Shown here piece after piece: positions 1 through 14,200 of a stretch of 64,000 nucleotides of DNA. The position numbers and the translations under genes were made by a program. The notes below the pieces were generated by a model. That model had not been told where the DNA came from, did no database searches, and saw only the letters and a program-made list of their open reading frames with translations. The stretch lies in the NCBI GenBank assembly GCA_964007475.1, contig OZ023274.1, positions 91,783,213 to 91,847,212 on the forward strand, written 5' to 3'. The DNA is from Hybos culiciformis. Taxonomy: Eukaryota > Arthropoda > Insecta > Diptera > Hybotidae. The stretch's first letter is position 1; each line of letters opens with the position of its first letter.

Positions 1-3000
1 TTTAAAAAGCCGTGAAAAAATTTGTGGTCATTTTTATACAATATTATTATTTTTTTTTTTTTTCTAAAGTTAAATTGTCATAGATAATGTTTAGTTTTCC
101 GTGGCAAAGAAATGAGTATATACGCAGATCGTAATAGAGTGTACGTGAATATTTAAGATATAAAGAGTATTTGAATTGTATATAGAAATGAAAGTGATAA
201 GTTTTTGAGAAATATCTGAGTGCTCTGGGTATTCATGCGCGAAAATGCTGGCTTTGGTTTAATTCTTTAATTGCTATATCGCCGATAGAAAGAAATTTTT
301 TCAAATTGAGATCTTTTGTTTCTTGTTCTATTAGATCTTTAGTTCTGCAATTTCAACGCAAATGTTAAGACCAATTTGAGCTTTTATCTAATGCTGTTAA
401 ATTTTAATTATTTGTGTTGTGTATGAGGTCATAAATTTCAGTTTCTCTAGACTTATAATTAGAAATAATGGATAACTATGATTTTATATCTATGATTTTA
501 TATGTTATAGTTAAATAAATGATAGTGTATTATGGTAAAAATATCATTAGTGTTAAATGTAAACAAAAATGTGAATTAAAAAATTCGAAATGGATGATTT
601 TAAAAATCAAAATATTTTTATTCAAGAAAAAAAATTTTTATGGAGAAGGAATAATAAATGTCAAAATTTTTGGATTTTTATGTCCACTAATAAGTTTAAA
701 TTCTATGATCTTAAAATTGTTCAATTAATTATTTAAATAAAAACTACAAAAAAAAAAATTATTACATCAAAACTTCTCTACTGATCCCTTGATTTTATTT
801 CATAGCAAATCATTAACTTATTTTTTTTGGCGTGGGGAGAATTGCATATTATGTTTTATATGTGTACAAGAGTAATAATAAAATGTGATATATGATTTAC
901 AATAAAGAAAAGCTACAAAAAAAAAATCAAGAATTAAGCTTAGTTTTGGAATAAAAAAAAATAAAAAATTGGTATTATGTACATATAGTTTTCATTTAAT
1001 TTAAAAAAAAAAAACCTTTTTTTGTTCGTTTAACATTTTTCATATTATCATTCATAATAAGTATAAATTGATAATAACATTAGTTTTTTTTTTTTATTAT
1101 ATTTGTTTATTATTGAGATTTTTGAGAGAATCGCAAAGATACTTTTTTGGGTTTGTTTTTATTTTTCATATATTATATTTATATAGCAGTTATATATAGT
1201 TTGAATGTGGAGAATAATGTTTGCATTTGCAATAAATGCATAAATATAAAAGAGATATTTTTTTTTCTGTTTTCAAGTCTCAAATTTAGTTGTGGCGCTT
1301 TTGTAAAAAACTCATATCATAATCATAATTTTTTTTTTATCAATTTATTGAATTGAGAAAGTTTAAACCTGATATGAAAATTGACCTAGAACAACATTAT
1401 TGGTATATAATAAATTTTAAATTTGAAAAAAATTAACCAAATATTATACTGAAAATTTTATACATAATTTTTATTCGTATAAATAAGAATAAATTTTTGA
1501 GCAGAGTTTTCATTTTAAAATTTGGAAACTGCCAATGAGCAAAATAAACTTGATCACGGCGTAGGAAAAATTTCAGTTCAATGTTAAAAAATTTCAGTTC
1601 CAGGTTAAAACACATTTTTTTTTGACTTATTCGTTTTAGCATAAAAATAAATTTGTCATTCTAAGAACTAGTCCAATGGAAATGAATATTTCAAAATAAT
1701 TCCAAAGATTGGACATGTTACATTATTTTTTTGTAAGATTTATTAAATAACATACTTTTAAAGAATATAGAGCAGAATATATTGAAAATTAAAAATTATT
1801 TTTTTTTTGAATTTATACATTATAATCAAAAATTCTACACACACAAAAAGCGATGATTAAAAATTTCTCTACATACAGGTACTTTTTGATAACACCGTTT
1901 TTTGAACGATATAAGTCGGTAAGTTTTAAAAGCTTTTATACTTTCAATTTTAATTCGTAGTTTGGTAGAAAAAACGAAATAAAATTTATAACTGATTGCA
2001 GTTACAGCTTAAACTAATTTTGACTTTAAATTTTTTTGAATTATTTTGATTCGTGCTTATTTATTATTTTTAATTTTCTAGTTAACTAAACAACTATGAT
2101 AATTTCTATGAAAAATTTGATTATTTTCATTAAGTTAACAACCAAAAAAAAGTTGAAGACATCAATTAGATCGTTATATGTTACTAATGTACCTTTATTC
2201 TTAAGATTAGTTAGTTAATCAATAGGTAGCTATCATAACACATTAACAAATAAATCAAATATTAAATGATATAGTAGTAGTCCCCTTTTAACTATTTATT
2301 TTCTATATATATATATTATGTAAATAAATTTTATGATAATTCTATAAAATTGAGCATAATTTACTTAATCCCCAATAATAATTTAAAATGATAATAATTT
2401 TAAATATACAAAGTACACCCATTAAATTTTGCAAAATAAAATAAAAGAAAATTTTCATTTAACAAAAATATATGTATGTACATTCTAAATTGTAGATATT
2501 TGCTATGGAAATTCGCTTACATTTATTTTTGCTTATATTGTACTTAAGAAAAGCATAAATTTTTTTCATAGAAACAAGTACAAATTTAGCGCATCATCTG
2601 TTGCAAACAAAAACATATCTTAATTTTATGATCTTTTTCTATAGTCACAAAAATTATATTCAGTTTCTCCATTATTATTTGTATGGTGGTATAACTTTAC
2701 TTCGTATAACAAACAAATAAGACAGTTAAAAATGTTATGAAAATAATATGAAATATATTTACAATAAAATAAAAAGAACAATTTTTATACCCTCTTTTCT
2801 TTGTGCAAGCAAAACCAGCAATCAAAAAGTTTAACTTTATTGATTTAAATTACATTATAAAAAGGGTATATATGTATGCATACGTATTTACCTATTATCT
2901 ATTATAGGAAAAGTTTTCTTTATACAAATTCAAAAATTTTCTTTCAAGTTTGAATTTTGAAATTCAGAGTAAGAAGTCCTGTATGCTTGTCTATCCAATA

Positions 3001-4483
3001 AATGACTATAATAAAAAGAGATTTTTAAAATGAATAAGAATGAAATAGAAGGTTAAATTGTTAACAAATATGCAAAACTTTTTTATTTTAACTTTTCAGC
3101 AATTCTTAAATTTCTGAATTTCTAGTTTTTAACTATCAAATGACAAAAGCTAGATTTTAACATAGTGTTCAACCCAATTGAATGTAGATAACTATATTTT
3201 TTTTGCTATTTTTAGCGATTTCGCAATATTTTTATATATCAATTAGTTTTCAACACAACTTTCATAGAATCGATAAAAATCAAAATATAAACATTGTATT
3301 ACCTTTATATCGACTCCTTTTTTGCTAAATGTAATTTGTTTTATGAATGAGTCCGAAAGTCCGCTTTCCTATTAAGAACTAGTGTAACTGAAGTTTCTAA
3401 AAGTTAAAATATAGTATATGCAAGCAATATATAAATATGTTTTAGTACGATTGTCAAGTTTTGTCACTTCATTAAAAAATTATTGATTAAATCAACTATT
3501 CTAGCAGAATAAGTTAAGCAAGATAAATAGTCTTCATGCCTACCTGTAGTTTCGCAAACTTAATTTTGTTCGGTTTATGATAATAGGTTGGTTCACTTTT
3601 AATATGTTTTTGTTTTGAAAATTTCTTTCATTCTTCAGATTACAATATTTTTTTTTTTAGATAGATATCTTATATAAATTTTTATTTTCAATGAAAATAA
3701 TTTTCTTCTGGGACATAATTTTATCTTTTTTTTTGTTTTTTTGGTTTTTTTTTAAATATTTTTATTTTCATATGCAATGATATTAATAGTCGAATAAGAT
3801 TTTTCTTGTGTATGCCAGGCATAATAAAGAAAATTTATAATAATTTTGTGTCTTTAAAACAACAGAGAGAAAAGTTATCAAAAGACTTAAAAGCTTATCA
3901 AAACAGCAGAACATAAAAAAAAAAAAAAATAGGAAAATTTCTGTTACTTACTTTTTTTTTTTATGAATTTTTCATATTTTCATTTTTAAAAGGAAACTAA
4001 GAAAAACCAATTTTACTCTTCTTATCTAATGTTCCCTTCTAGTCAAATAAAAACAATTTTTATGGGTTAGGGATGTAATTTATTAACGTATGATTTAAAA
4101 TTATGAACATCGCATGAATTATTGAGCTTTATTATTTACATAAAGATAAAAAAAAAAAATAAGAAATTATGTTCAGTTGAAGATTTTTCTTAGCATTTTA
4201 TTTTTATTAAATAGAAAATTATAAAAAGAACGTATATATAATTAATGAAAATTTCTGTGGGTGCTTTAATACTATGATTTATTTCAATCTTATTATATCT
4301 TACGAAAGACGCGACGGATACATATAGAGATGCTTTTTAAATGGCTATACTTTATTTTTCAGTAAAATATTTTCACAGAGTCCAATACATAATTTAAATT
4401 AATAATTGAACTTTATTTAAAATCACTTTAGAGCTAACATTTTTCCTGATAAACCAAGGTTTATGGTATACTATATTATACGT
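1..4483. other. AT-rich non-coding stretch
   Basis: I see no gene here. The sequence is A/T homopolymers and TA-rich runs, with reading frames of 70 codons or fewer that use AT-only codons. Acceptor-like TTTTCAG strings occur (for example near 3100) but none borders a convincing open frame. Confidence 0.7.
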
Positions 4484-4527
4484 ATTGATTAGTTCATTAG
4501 CCTGAATTGATTAGTTCATTAGCCTGA
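4484..4527. repeat. 22-bp perfect tandem duplication
   Basis: Two exact head-to-tail copies of a 22-bp unit beginning ATTGATTAGTTC and ending TTAGCCTGA, at 4484-4505 and 4506-4527. There is no spacer and no mismatch, so the duplication is recent. No function is suggested by its surroundings. Confidence 0.9.
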
Positions 4528-7500
4528 AATCGCATTTCTGACATAACATAACTTATATGTATATATAGCTTATTACAATGAAATGTCGTGATTTAATGAA
4601 GTTAAAATAGGATTTTAAGCTTTTCACTTTTCATGTCCTTTATTCAAAACAAGGGATGAAAATCGCCTTTGTTAAAAAAAAAACCTTAAAAATTTATTTT
4701 TTTATGAAGTTTTATTTTTTTTTATTCATTGCAACATCGTTTATTATAATTTATAATCTTTTTCTTCGCGACTTAGTAGAGGATTACACTTTTTCTTAAA
4801 AAAAAAAATATATATAAAGAACAGACCAACCGAAAATGAACTTTAAAATGATTGAAAAGTAAAAATATTGAATCAATTATTTTATTTTTTAGATAGCTAA
4901 TAAATACAAGTTAATAAAAAACTTGAAGAAGCTATATATATATTTATTTATTATAAGCTCTTTTAATAAATGATAGGTTGATAAGACAGTAGACCTTGTG
5001 AACATTTTTGTACTTCGATAATCATAAGTTCAATTTTTTACAGATATAAATAATATTCTTATATTAAAGTAAAATATGTTCCAAACGAAGGAAACTAATG
5101 CTATTATTTGCTAGTACAGTGACTGGCCGAATATTGATTCCAATGAATCGTAATGATTATATTTAAATGACAAAATATTAAGATTGTTCACACACACTGG
5201 AATATTATTAAAATGCTTATGAATATATTGTATTAAAAAATATTTTAAGATGTAATGAATAAACATTAATTTTTTTTTTCTCCAGGATACTTTTCCTCAC
5301 ACCAAATACTTCAGGTTGTTGTTTTTTTTTTTCTTCTTATTTTAATATTAAACATGAAAACTAATAATTCCGTTATTTATGGAGAAAAGGAAATATCCTT
5401 ATAGGTCGTTGTCGCTAGGATTTTCTTCATCAAAATAAAAATTTTCTTTTAATTGAGGGAAAATATTATATTAATGATGTTTCATTTCATTTGAATTATT
5501 CTATTGATAAATTATTTGGAAATAAAAATCTAACTGATGATTTACATTTCAATACATAATTTAATTCCTTTTTGACGATATAGCTTACGGTAGGTATCCG
5601 CATTTGAAGAATTGATAACTTCTCAACTGTATCTCATAATTTCTACATTACAACAATAGTGTAGCTGAAATACTTATTGTTATTAATTTAAGTCTCTGAA
5701 GGCCAATTTATGGTTTACTTGGGGATTTAATAAAATAAGTCTAGTTCTAAAATTGTGTATAATGATATATGTAATAATTTTGTCTTTTTTTTTTTTTTGG
5801 ACCAGACTATAGACGAATAAATATTTGCTTATCATTTATTTGTCTTTATCCCGAAAAATATCAAAAAAATAACAAAAAAAAACTTTTGACAGTCAAAACT
5901 TTCGAACGTTATCTTCTATCCAAATGCAAATTTCATATAACAAAAAAAAAAAAGTCATAGGAAAATTATATTAAAAATCGATAGTTGGCAAATTTTCTTT
6001 ATTTACTTATAAAGTAGATATTTTTCGTGGAAATATAAATGGTCACATTTGAATAAAATTTTCATAAAACAGATACATATAAAAAAAAAAGTTCGATTTT
6101 TTAAAGTTCCTTTAAGGAAATTATTTTGATTACGACAAGATACTTTTTTTTCATAATTAAAATAAATTCATTAAATTTTTCTTATGATAAAACATAGGTT
6201 TTCATAGTTCGATAAGAACATAATTTTTTTCTTGAGATTGGACATTTCTAGAAAAATTAGAAATTATCTGATGGTAACAGCAAATGATCGTATTGAAAAA
6301 TATAATTAAACTCATATCTATCTATGTTTTTGAAATAATATTTTATTGTGACATTAGATAAAAATTAAAATAAAAAAAATTTTTAATCTTTTATTCCAAG
6401 TAAAGGCAAATTGCATATTGTAGCACTTCGAATGTACCTTTTTAAAGGTCTTTTAATTGAGTTATTTTTTTATTATAAGTAGTTATGCGTTGTATTTCTT
6501 CTCTAGACCTAATCATCGATGGTACAAAATGAAAAATTTCCAAGTTACAACTTTAGTAATATACTTGTTATCCTGCAATCGTCGACTATCAAAATATAAG
6601 TTTAAATTAAGTTTTTGTCCAATGGTACCATAAAGTCCACTCTGATTTCAAAAATGTTTTTTAATATTGATTTCATTATCTTAAAATTTTATTACAATGT
6701 TTTTTTTTTTTACCGGTTGTAATAAATACTCAATTAGTTCAAGCAGATGATATTTTCTAAAATAAAGTATTACATTTTTTTTTTTTTTGAAGATGATATT
6801 GGTCACCCCCTAATTTTCGAAGAAAAAAAAAAAACACAAGAAAAACAGAAAATTTTATTTCATCAAGAAAAAGGGTGTTAAATGAAAATTCTTCCTTAAT
6901 TTTTTTTTTCTTCTTAACATTTTTTTCTTATATATATAAAAATGGTTTTTCTCGTTCACTTGAAATGTTTGTCTTTATAATCGCTGAAAAATTAAGTTTT
7001 AAATTGCTTTTTAAATTAGCTCGTAAGACTATTCTTGTTTTTTTTTTATGTTTTCATTTTTATTTTATTTTATTTTAATTTTTTTTTTGCTCAAGAAAAA
7101 CGTAATGGGTTCACGTTCAAAATTGGCTAAAAATCTTAAAAATTTTTTAAGATTGAGAGTATTTTTTTTTTTGTAAAATATATATATTGGTATTTTATAA
7201 AAAAAGAAATAGAAAATGAAAAAAAAATAAAATTGTAGTAAAGAATATATTGTTCAAATAAAGTTAAAATTAAAGAAAAGAAGAAAAAAAAAAAGAAAAT
7301 ATTCATTACTTAGGTCACGAAAAAAATTAAATGGACTAATGGGAAGGGATTAATGAGAGCTTAAATTTTATTTTTTAAGTAAATTTGATTTGTTTTCTGT
7401 TCACATAAACAAACAATATGTATTATATACTCATAGAATAAAGTAGATAAATTTTAAAATTATAAATTTATTTATTTTTTTTTAATTATAAGCTTTGTAA

Positions 7501-10500
7501 AAATTTACTTCAAGTTAATTTTAGATGGTGCATTGATATTTACATAATCATATTGCATATATGAATTTTGATTACCACAGTTTCTTCATTAATATAATAA
7601 AGAAGTAGAAGTAAAAGAATTAAAGTATACATAGTATACATCCTTTCTTTGCTGAGTACGACAAAGGAAATTTATGTTGTACCTAAAGAAAATGTGTAAG
7701 TTTATTTCTTCCGTTCGCTGTAAAAAATTGTTGGCGGAATAAAAATCATGTCAAATGTCTTGTAAATTGTAATAATATACTTTACATAAAATCAATTTTT
7801 GAACTTGTTAACAGCCCTAGATTCTTAAAGCATTCACGTTGTTCTAAACCTCTAACTTCGAAAGTATGTAATGTATTTCAAAATATGATTTCATTGAATT
7901 TTTAATAACAAATATTATCTGCAGAAATTATGTTAATGTAAAAAAATTTGCTATTCCAAGAATTATTAACTCCAACCTGAGAATTTCTGTTAAATATTTC
8001 TCTTTTTAATCATTTTTTATCGTAATATGTTGAATATATAAATTTGTTCGCCTATATAGAAACAATATTTCCATATAGATTTGTTCATTTTTATGCTCGT
8101 GCTGGTGATAAAAACTTAATAAGACTTTGGTAATAAAATTAATAAGAAATTTTATTATAAATACATATATAATTGAAACAGGAAAATAAAATATTCTTAA
8201 AATTTATTTAAATTATATCCCATTTTTGTTTTGAATTCTAAGAAAATAAAATCTGCAAAATAATAAATTATTGAATCATTAATAATTTTTTTCTTGAAAT
8301 AATAATAATAATAAAAAAAAACATTTTTTTTTCAATAATAAAGTATTCATTTTTAAATTAACCACGAAATAGGAATATTTTCTTTTAATTTATTTTAAAT
8401 CCTTTTTTAAATGCATTTAAATGAAAAAAGAAAATATTTTTGTTTTGTTTTTCCTTTTTTTTTTTTTTATTTATTAATTTTATTTTATATAAAAATATTT
8501 TTTTTTTTAGATTTTATTTCTTCAATTTGATGATAGGTCGTGCGAATAAAAAGAAAGGAAATTAAAATTATTATATAAAAAAAAAATAAAGGATATTATG
8601 GAAAACCATTAAGGATATTCAGGGGAATCATTATAAAAAAATATCTATATATAAAGAAAAATTTCTTTATATATTTAAACAAAATTTTCTTCTTATTTTT
8701 AATATTTATTTTATTTTATTTTTTTGTTGAAAAGAAAAAGAAGGAAAAAAAAAAATCATTTATATTAGCGAAACTTGAGTAAGCCACCGAGGACAATCGG
8801 TTAAGACCACCATTTAAATTTGAATAATAAATTTTTTAAATACAAGAAAAAAAAAATTAAATTAGGAGTACACAAATAATTTCAATCGAAGAAAATTATT
8901 GTGAGCAAATTATTCTAGGAAAATTTTTCTTGCTTAGTATTTTTGTGTATATCCTTGTTGTTTTGATATTCAAATATAGTATGAATCAATTTTAATCTGT
9001 TCTTATTTTTCTTTTAGTTTTCCTAACTTTTCTATTGGTAAGAGAAATGCAAAAAAAAAATTTTACTACAGGTTCTTTTTTGTTTGGGTACAACTCACAT
9101 TATATACATTCAAAATTGTTTAGTATATATGTTGCTAGATTTGGCGCTACTAGATTTTCTAGCAAAATCATTACTATTGTCGTCCTAAATTGTTGTGAAG
9201 TTAAGTTTTTTTTGGAGTAGTTGCTAATTTATTTCTGATTTTTCATGCAAAACACCTTTAGTGTTATTACGCTTAGTGATTATATTCATATTATGTTTTG
9301 AGTGTGTTAGAATGTAAAAACTCTTCTTCAGTTTAAGTTCAATTAAAATTTATTTATAACTACATATTTAAAATTTTACATAGGAATCAAAATTATATGT
9401 TTTTTTTATCTGTAAAATTTCAAGTACAAATACATAGGCCATCATACCTTACTAAATAAATTTACCACTTTACTAAATATAGCATTTTCTATCTTTATTC
9501 TATTTCTTTTACTAAGTATCTTCAGAATTTCAAATTTAAATATTGACAAGACTGACAATGGCAATGAAAATTCCTGAAATTATTTTTAAAGAAAACACTA
9601 TACAGTTCTAATTAAAAAGAAAAAACTGATGGGGTTAAATAAAGAAATATAAAAGAATAAAACTGGAAAATAAAAGAAAAATAGGATTAAAAATATTTTT
9701 GTATTTTGAAACAGAAAATCACATTACAATAGCAAAGAAAAACTGTAAGGAATTAATAAGGAAAAAAAAAATATATATAATTTTTTTTTCATTTCTAATG
9801 ATTCTAATAACATTTGTTATCCTTTGTGTCCTTTTCTTTTTCATGGAAAATAACATTTTCTTTTGTTTTGTATATTATTATACTTATATTTTTAATTTAG
9901 AAGTGTTTAATGAAATAAGAAAATTCCTTAGCTTAGGAAAATTGTTATCAATCAAGGAAAATAAATTTTCGAATTTTTTTTTGAAAATTTTATTTCATTC
10001 TCAAAAAATGGTTCAATTGATTATAGAATAAATGTGTTAAAGGTTATAATAATTATAGTTTTCTGCTCTTTGATTTTTGACCAAAAAAAAATTAACATTA
10101 TTATTTACTAATTTCAATCATAGGACACTTGTAGTTTCATTAAAATTCAGCAGGAATCATTTCCGAATTTTTTAATAAATTCTTTCCATACTACACTAAC
10201 GACTACAACTTTTTCCAAGCTTTTTTATACAAAAACGATACTTTCATCTAGACTCAAGTGCATGTAATGTGATTATCGTACATTTGCAGTGAAAAATACG
10301 ATAAATAAGTTTTATTTAGTTTGAACCCGTTTTCAACATTTTCTAAAATTTTAACCTGTTTCGGTTTCCGTACTACACTATTGAAGCTTTTTGTAGAAAA
10401 AAAAATTAATTTTTCCAAAAAAAAAGCTTAACACGCTTAACGAAAAATAAAGAAAATATTTTCTTAAGCATCTTAACATATTTTTTTTTTTGCTTTTGAA

Positions 10501-10846
10501 TTAGATTTTATATTCATCAGGTAATAACATACTATAATTAACCCTTTTAAATTCATTTATTTTATATACCTACCTTTATTATTAGAATTATTTTTAAATG
10601 TATTTAAAGTAAATTCTGTAAAGAAAAAACATAAACATTTGAATAAATTAAATACATATATTATTAAGTGCTAATAAGTGTGAAAAAAGCCTTTTTTCTT
10701 TTTTGAGGATATAACATTTTAAAACCACAATTGAAGACATTTTATTTCAATAAATTATGATGCATGTGAACGGGATCGCATTAAGGATATACATATAAGC
10801 GTAATAAATTGGAACAATTTAGTGAACATTTTGTATACAATTTATT
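4528..10846. other. AT-rich non-coding stretch
   Basis: No convincing gene. It contains (ATA)n and TTTTATTT-type simple sequence near 8300-8750. A possible micro-exon lies at 5286-5314: a strong TTTTTCTCCAG acceptor, 29 nt that can read DTFPHTKYF, then a GTTGTT donor. A 110-codon open frame at 9699-10031 lacks an ATG at its start and consists of AT-rich codons around a hydrophobic stretch, so it is not called as a gene. Confidence 0.6.
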
Positions 10847-11266
10847 TCTTCCATAAATAGTGGCTCATTTATTAGGAGCTCGTAAATTTTCTGGAATTTT
10901 TTTTTTTTGTGAGAATAATAATTTTTTTGTATTACCTTCACCGTTCAAGGCACAAAATGAACTGAAGATCTCCTGAAAAATTAGGCGCCATTTATAGAAA
11001 GAAAAAAAAAATGAGAAAAAATTGAGTTCGTCACACCAACTTTACTGTATTTTTTTTTCTATAAATGGCGGCTCATTTATCAGGAGCTCGTCAGTTGATT
11101 TTGCGCCTTGAACTGTATTACCTTCACATTACCTTCACAAAATTATTATTGTTACAAAAAAAAAAAATATTTTCAGAAAATTACGGCCTTCACTGTTCAC
11201 GACACAAAATGAACTGACGAGCTTCTGACAAATGATCCGCTAGACGAGCTTCTGAAAATGAGAAAC
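10847..11266. mobile_element. Foldback cluster of nested inverted-repeat arms
   Basis: At least four copies of one arm alternate in orientation: 10847-10884 (+), 10931-11001 (inverted), 11057-11134 (+) and 11188-11240 (inverted). A short tandem copy of GACGAGCTTCTGA follows at 11243. The two middle arms form a long imperfect palindrome of roughly 70 bp or more per side, centred on about 11030. Shared words include CTATAAATGGCG, CATTTATCAGGAGCTCGTC, the AAAATGAACTGA-type block and TATTACCTTCAC. The arms have slightly higher G+C than the surroundings. No target-site duplication or transposase frame is visible. This is best read as a decayed foldback or MITE-like element, possibly nested insertions of one family. 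The family is not recognised. Confidence 0.65.
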
Positions 11267-14200
11267 CAGAGAAAAAAAATAGAGAGAAATTGAAAATAAA
11301 TCCCAATCCTTTGTTCGATTCAGGCTCGAAGCCCTGTTCACAAGCCTTCATTTTTTTTTGATTCCTTAGAACAAAATCAATATTCACTTAAAGTATTCGA
11401 GTTCTTAAGGCTTATTAATCATCAAATGTCAGGTTATTTTTAATCGTTTAACAGAACATACTAAATAAACATACCCAATATATTCAATTAAAACGTTTAG
11501 AATGTTAAGATAAATGTATCTCGATTTAAATTTAATTGTATTTATAAATTTTATTTGTATATATATCAAATTTTCTTGTTGCATAAGAACTTTATTTTGC
11601 ATTTTAAAGGAGAATACAATATTATGAAAAACAGAATTTTAATACAATTTTTTTCTTCTTATCTAAAAAAAATCTCTCAATCGACCCTGTGTTTAATTTG
11701 TTTTCATTTTATAAGATGTTTTCAAGAAAATTTTACGAAATTTCTTTCAAATAATGAACTTGGAATTTTCAATGATTAAAAAATAAAATAACTGAAATTG
11801 AAAATTTCTAGTATAAAAAAAAAATAAAATTAAAAATTTCCCACAAGAAGATTACTGACACCACATCCGTTCAAATCTACATCATAATGTTGTTAAAATA
11901 ATTCCCTTAATATTATTTGCTCTCTCATCAAAGTCTTAAAAATAAATTCAGCATAAAATAATTTTTTATAATAAGAATTCATTAACCCTCAACCCTAAAT
12001 AAAAAAAAACAAAATAATCATCACATATTCGTCTTAACACCCTTTTAAATTACAATAAAAATAAAAAACATACATACATTTTAACATTTTAATTTTAGAA
12101 AATATTTAAGCACATTTATGACTTAATTAAGATATTTTTAGTATTTTACTTTACGGTATAATTAAAAGCTTTCGAAACGTCAAACGAATGTCAAACGAAT
12201 CTCCGAATTTCTCCATGACGTCAAAATATCTATAATTTCTATAAAAATTTATTGAAAACAGATAACATGTTAAAAAAATGGAAATCTATATGTTTCGGTA
12301 TATATTATAAAATATAAAATTATGAAATTAAGTAGTAAAAATCTCAATTTAATTTAAATTAAATGTTGTTTAACAAAGCATATCCCATTTATTTCCTAAT
12401 TTTAACAAGCTCATTAACTTCAAATTATATCTTAAATATCGGTATGATGTGATTTTTACATCCCATTCAACCAATAAGGGTGTAATTTAATTTAATGTAA
12501 ACAAATTCGAGTCACGTTATTTTAGCCCATCAATTTTTTTTGTGTGGCTATTTTTCAACTATATCCTTATAATTATTTGCTTAATAAGTTTGTGATTGTA
12601 TGAAATATATATTACCTAACCAAGGTGAATTCATGAAAATAAGATTAATAATTAAAAAAAAAATTAATCAGAACTTTAATTGACTATATAATACTTGAAT
12701 AAATTTGTTTTCAAATTGATATAAAACTACGTAGGACGACCGAATTAGCAGCCGGGAAGATATCAAGTAGAAAATGCTTGACTTTGATGTTATTTTGTTC
12801 GGCCAATTGAGACTTTAGAATCGATAAATTCAAAGTTTCTAGTTTTTAGGCTGAAATTCGTAAGTTTCAACAGAATAATCAGTATTGCAACAAAAATATC
12901 TGATAAAATCTTGAAAGTTTTCTATCATAATGGTTATTTCTAAAAGATAAATATATTAATAGTTATGAAAATAACTTTTTTAATTGTAAAAGAATATCGC
13001 AAGTGCATAATTTTATTTTAATTACAAAAATTTCTTTTACTCATTTTCATTCTACTTGAAAATTTATAATTTATTGCAGTTAATTACATAAGTTTTTTTT
13101 CTATATATTTACTCATGATTCTTGAAAAGTTTTCATTTTATTAATTATATAAATTTGTCAAAATATGTCAAAAACTTCATATCATATCGTTTATTTAAAA
13201 ATATTTAAATATAGATGGCTGGAATGGAAGGCAGTTTTAACTTTTAACATTATCCAACAATTAGTTGTCTTATTTATTTTTCGGACTATCAAAGAGGATT
13301 AATTACAAAAAAAAAAGAAGAAAACGTTGGTGTTGATGTGGAAATTGAAAATTGTTGCATGAAAATTGAAACGCTAATGATAATTTTCCAACTAAAAACT
13401 ACAAACATTTGAACCACAAAAATGATATCACATTATTCAATTTGAAATGAATTCAATCGAAATTTTATTAAATTTGTATGCGAAATTTTTTTCAGTGTCC
13501 TTTCGACGAAAAAATTTAATTAGACATAAAAAAATGAAAAACTATGCGAAAAAGAAAAGAAATTAATGAAAATGAAAGAAACATTTTCTTTCAAATTATT
13601 TATTTAGCTCTTCATTTTTCATATTTTTATGCAATTTATTGATTCTTTTTTATTTTTTCTTTTAATTTATCAAATGTTAAAAAATTTTCTTTTACATTGG
13701 AAAAAAGAAAAAAGAATATTTTACTACTTAAAATGTCTTAAGAAATTAAAAATTAAAATAAAAAAAAACTTTTTTTTTTTAATGAGTACACATAAAAAGA
13801 AAGTTTTGTGCTTTGATGATGATGTCCTTTTTAATAATGTCCTTTGAGATTTTTTTTATTTTTTTCTACTTTATTTAGAAATTTTTTCAAATTTCTTTTC
13901 ATCTTAATTTTTTTTTTCTAATCTATTTTTATTAGAAATACGCGAGCTCATTAAAAAAAAAACGAAATTTTTTTTAAGTAAATAAAGAAGACTGATAAAA
14001 ACAAAATTGGAATCACTAATAAGTTTTTCAAAAAAAAAAAAAAAAAAATCAAAAGAGGGTTTTGGATAAAAATCAATGATGCATTTAAATGAGGATTATG
14101 TTTGGATTTTTTAATTTAAAAAAAATAAAACTTCGAGACGGACATAAGCTAATAATGATGGAATTTAAACTATTGAAATTTAATTTATTATGTTGGCCTA

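Noticed and set aside
8771..8830. Possible tRNA A box (ATCGGTTAAGACC)
   Set aside because: No B box at a suitable distance and no cloverleaf can be formed by eye.
9699..10031. 110-codon plus-strand frame with a hydrophobic stretch
   Set aside because: It starts at TTG, uses AT-only codons throughout and has no promoter or splice support. The apparent membrane segment is a by-product of T-rich DNA.
11310..11350. Possible tRNA B box (GCTTCGAGCC, minus strand)
   Set aside because: It is explained by the short palindrome GGCTCGAAGCC. No A box is present upstream.
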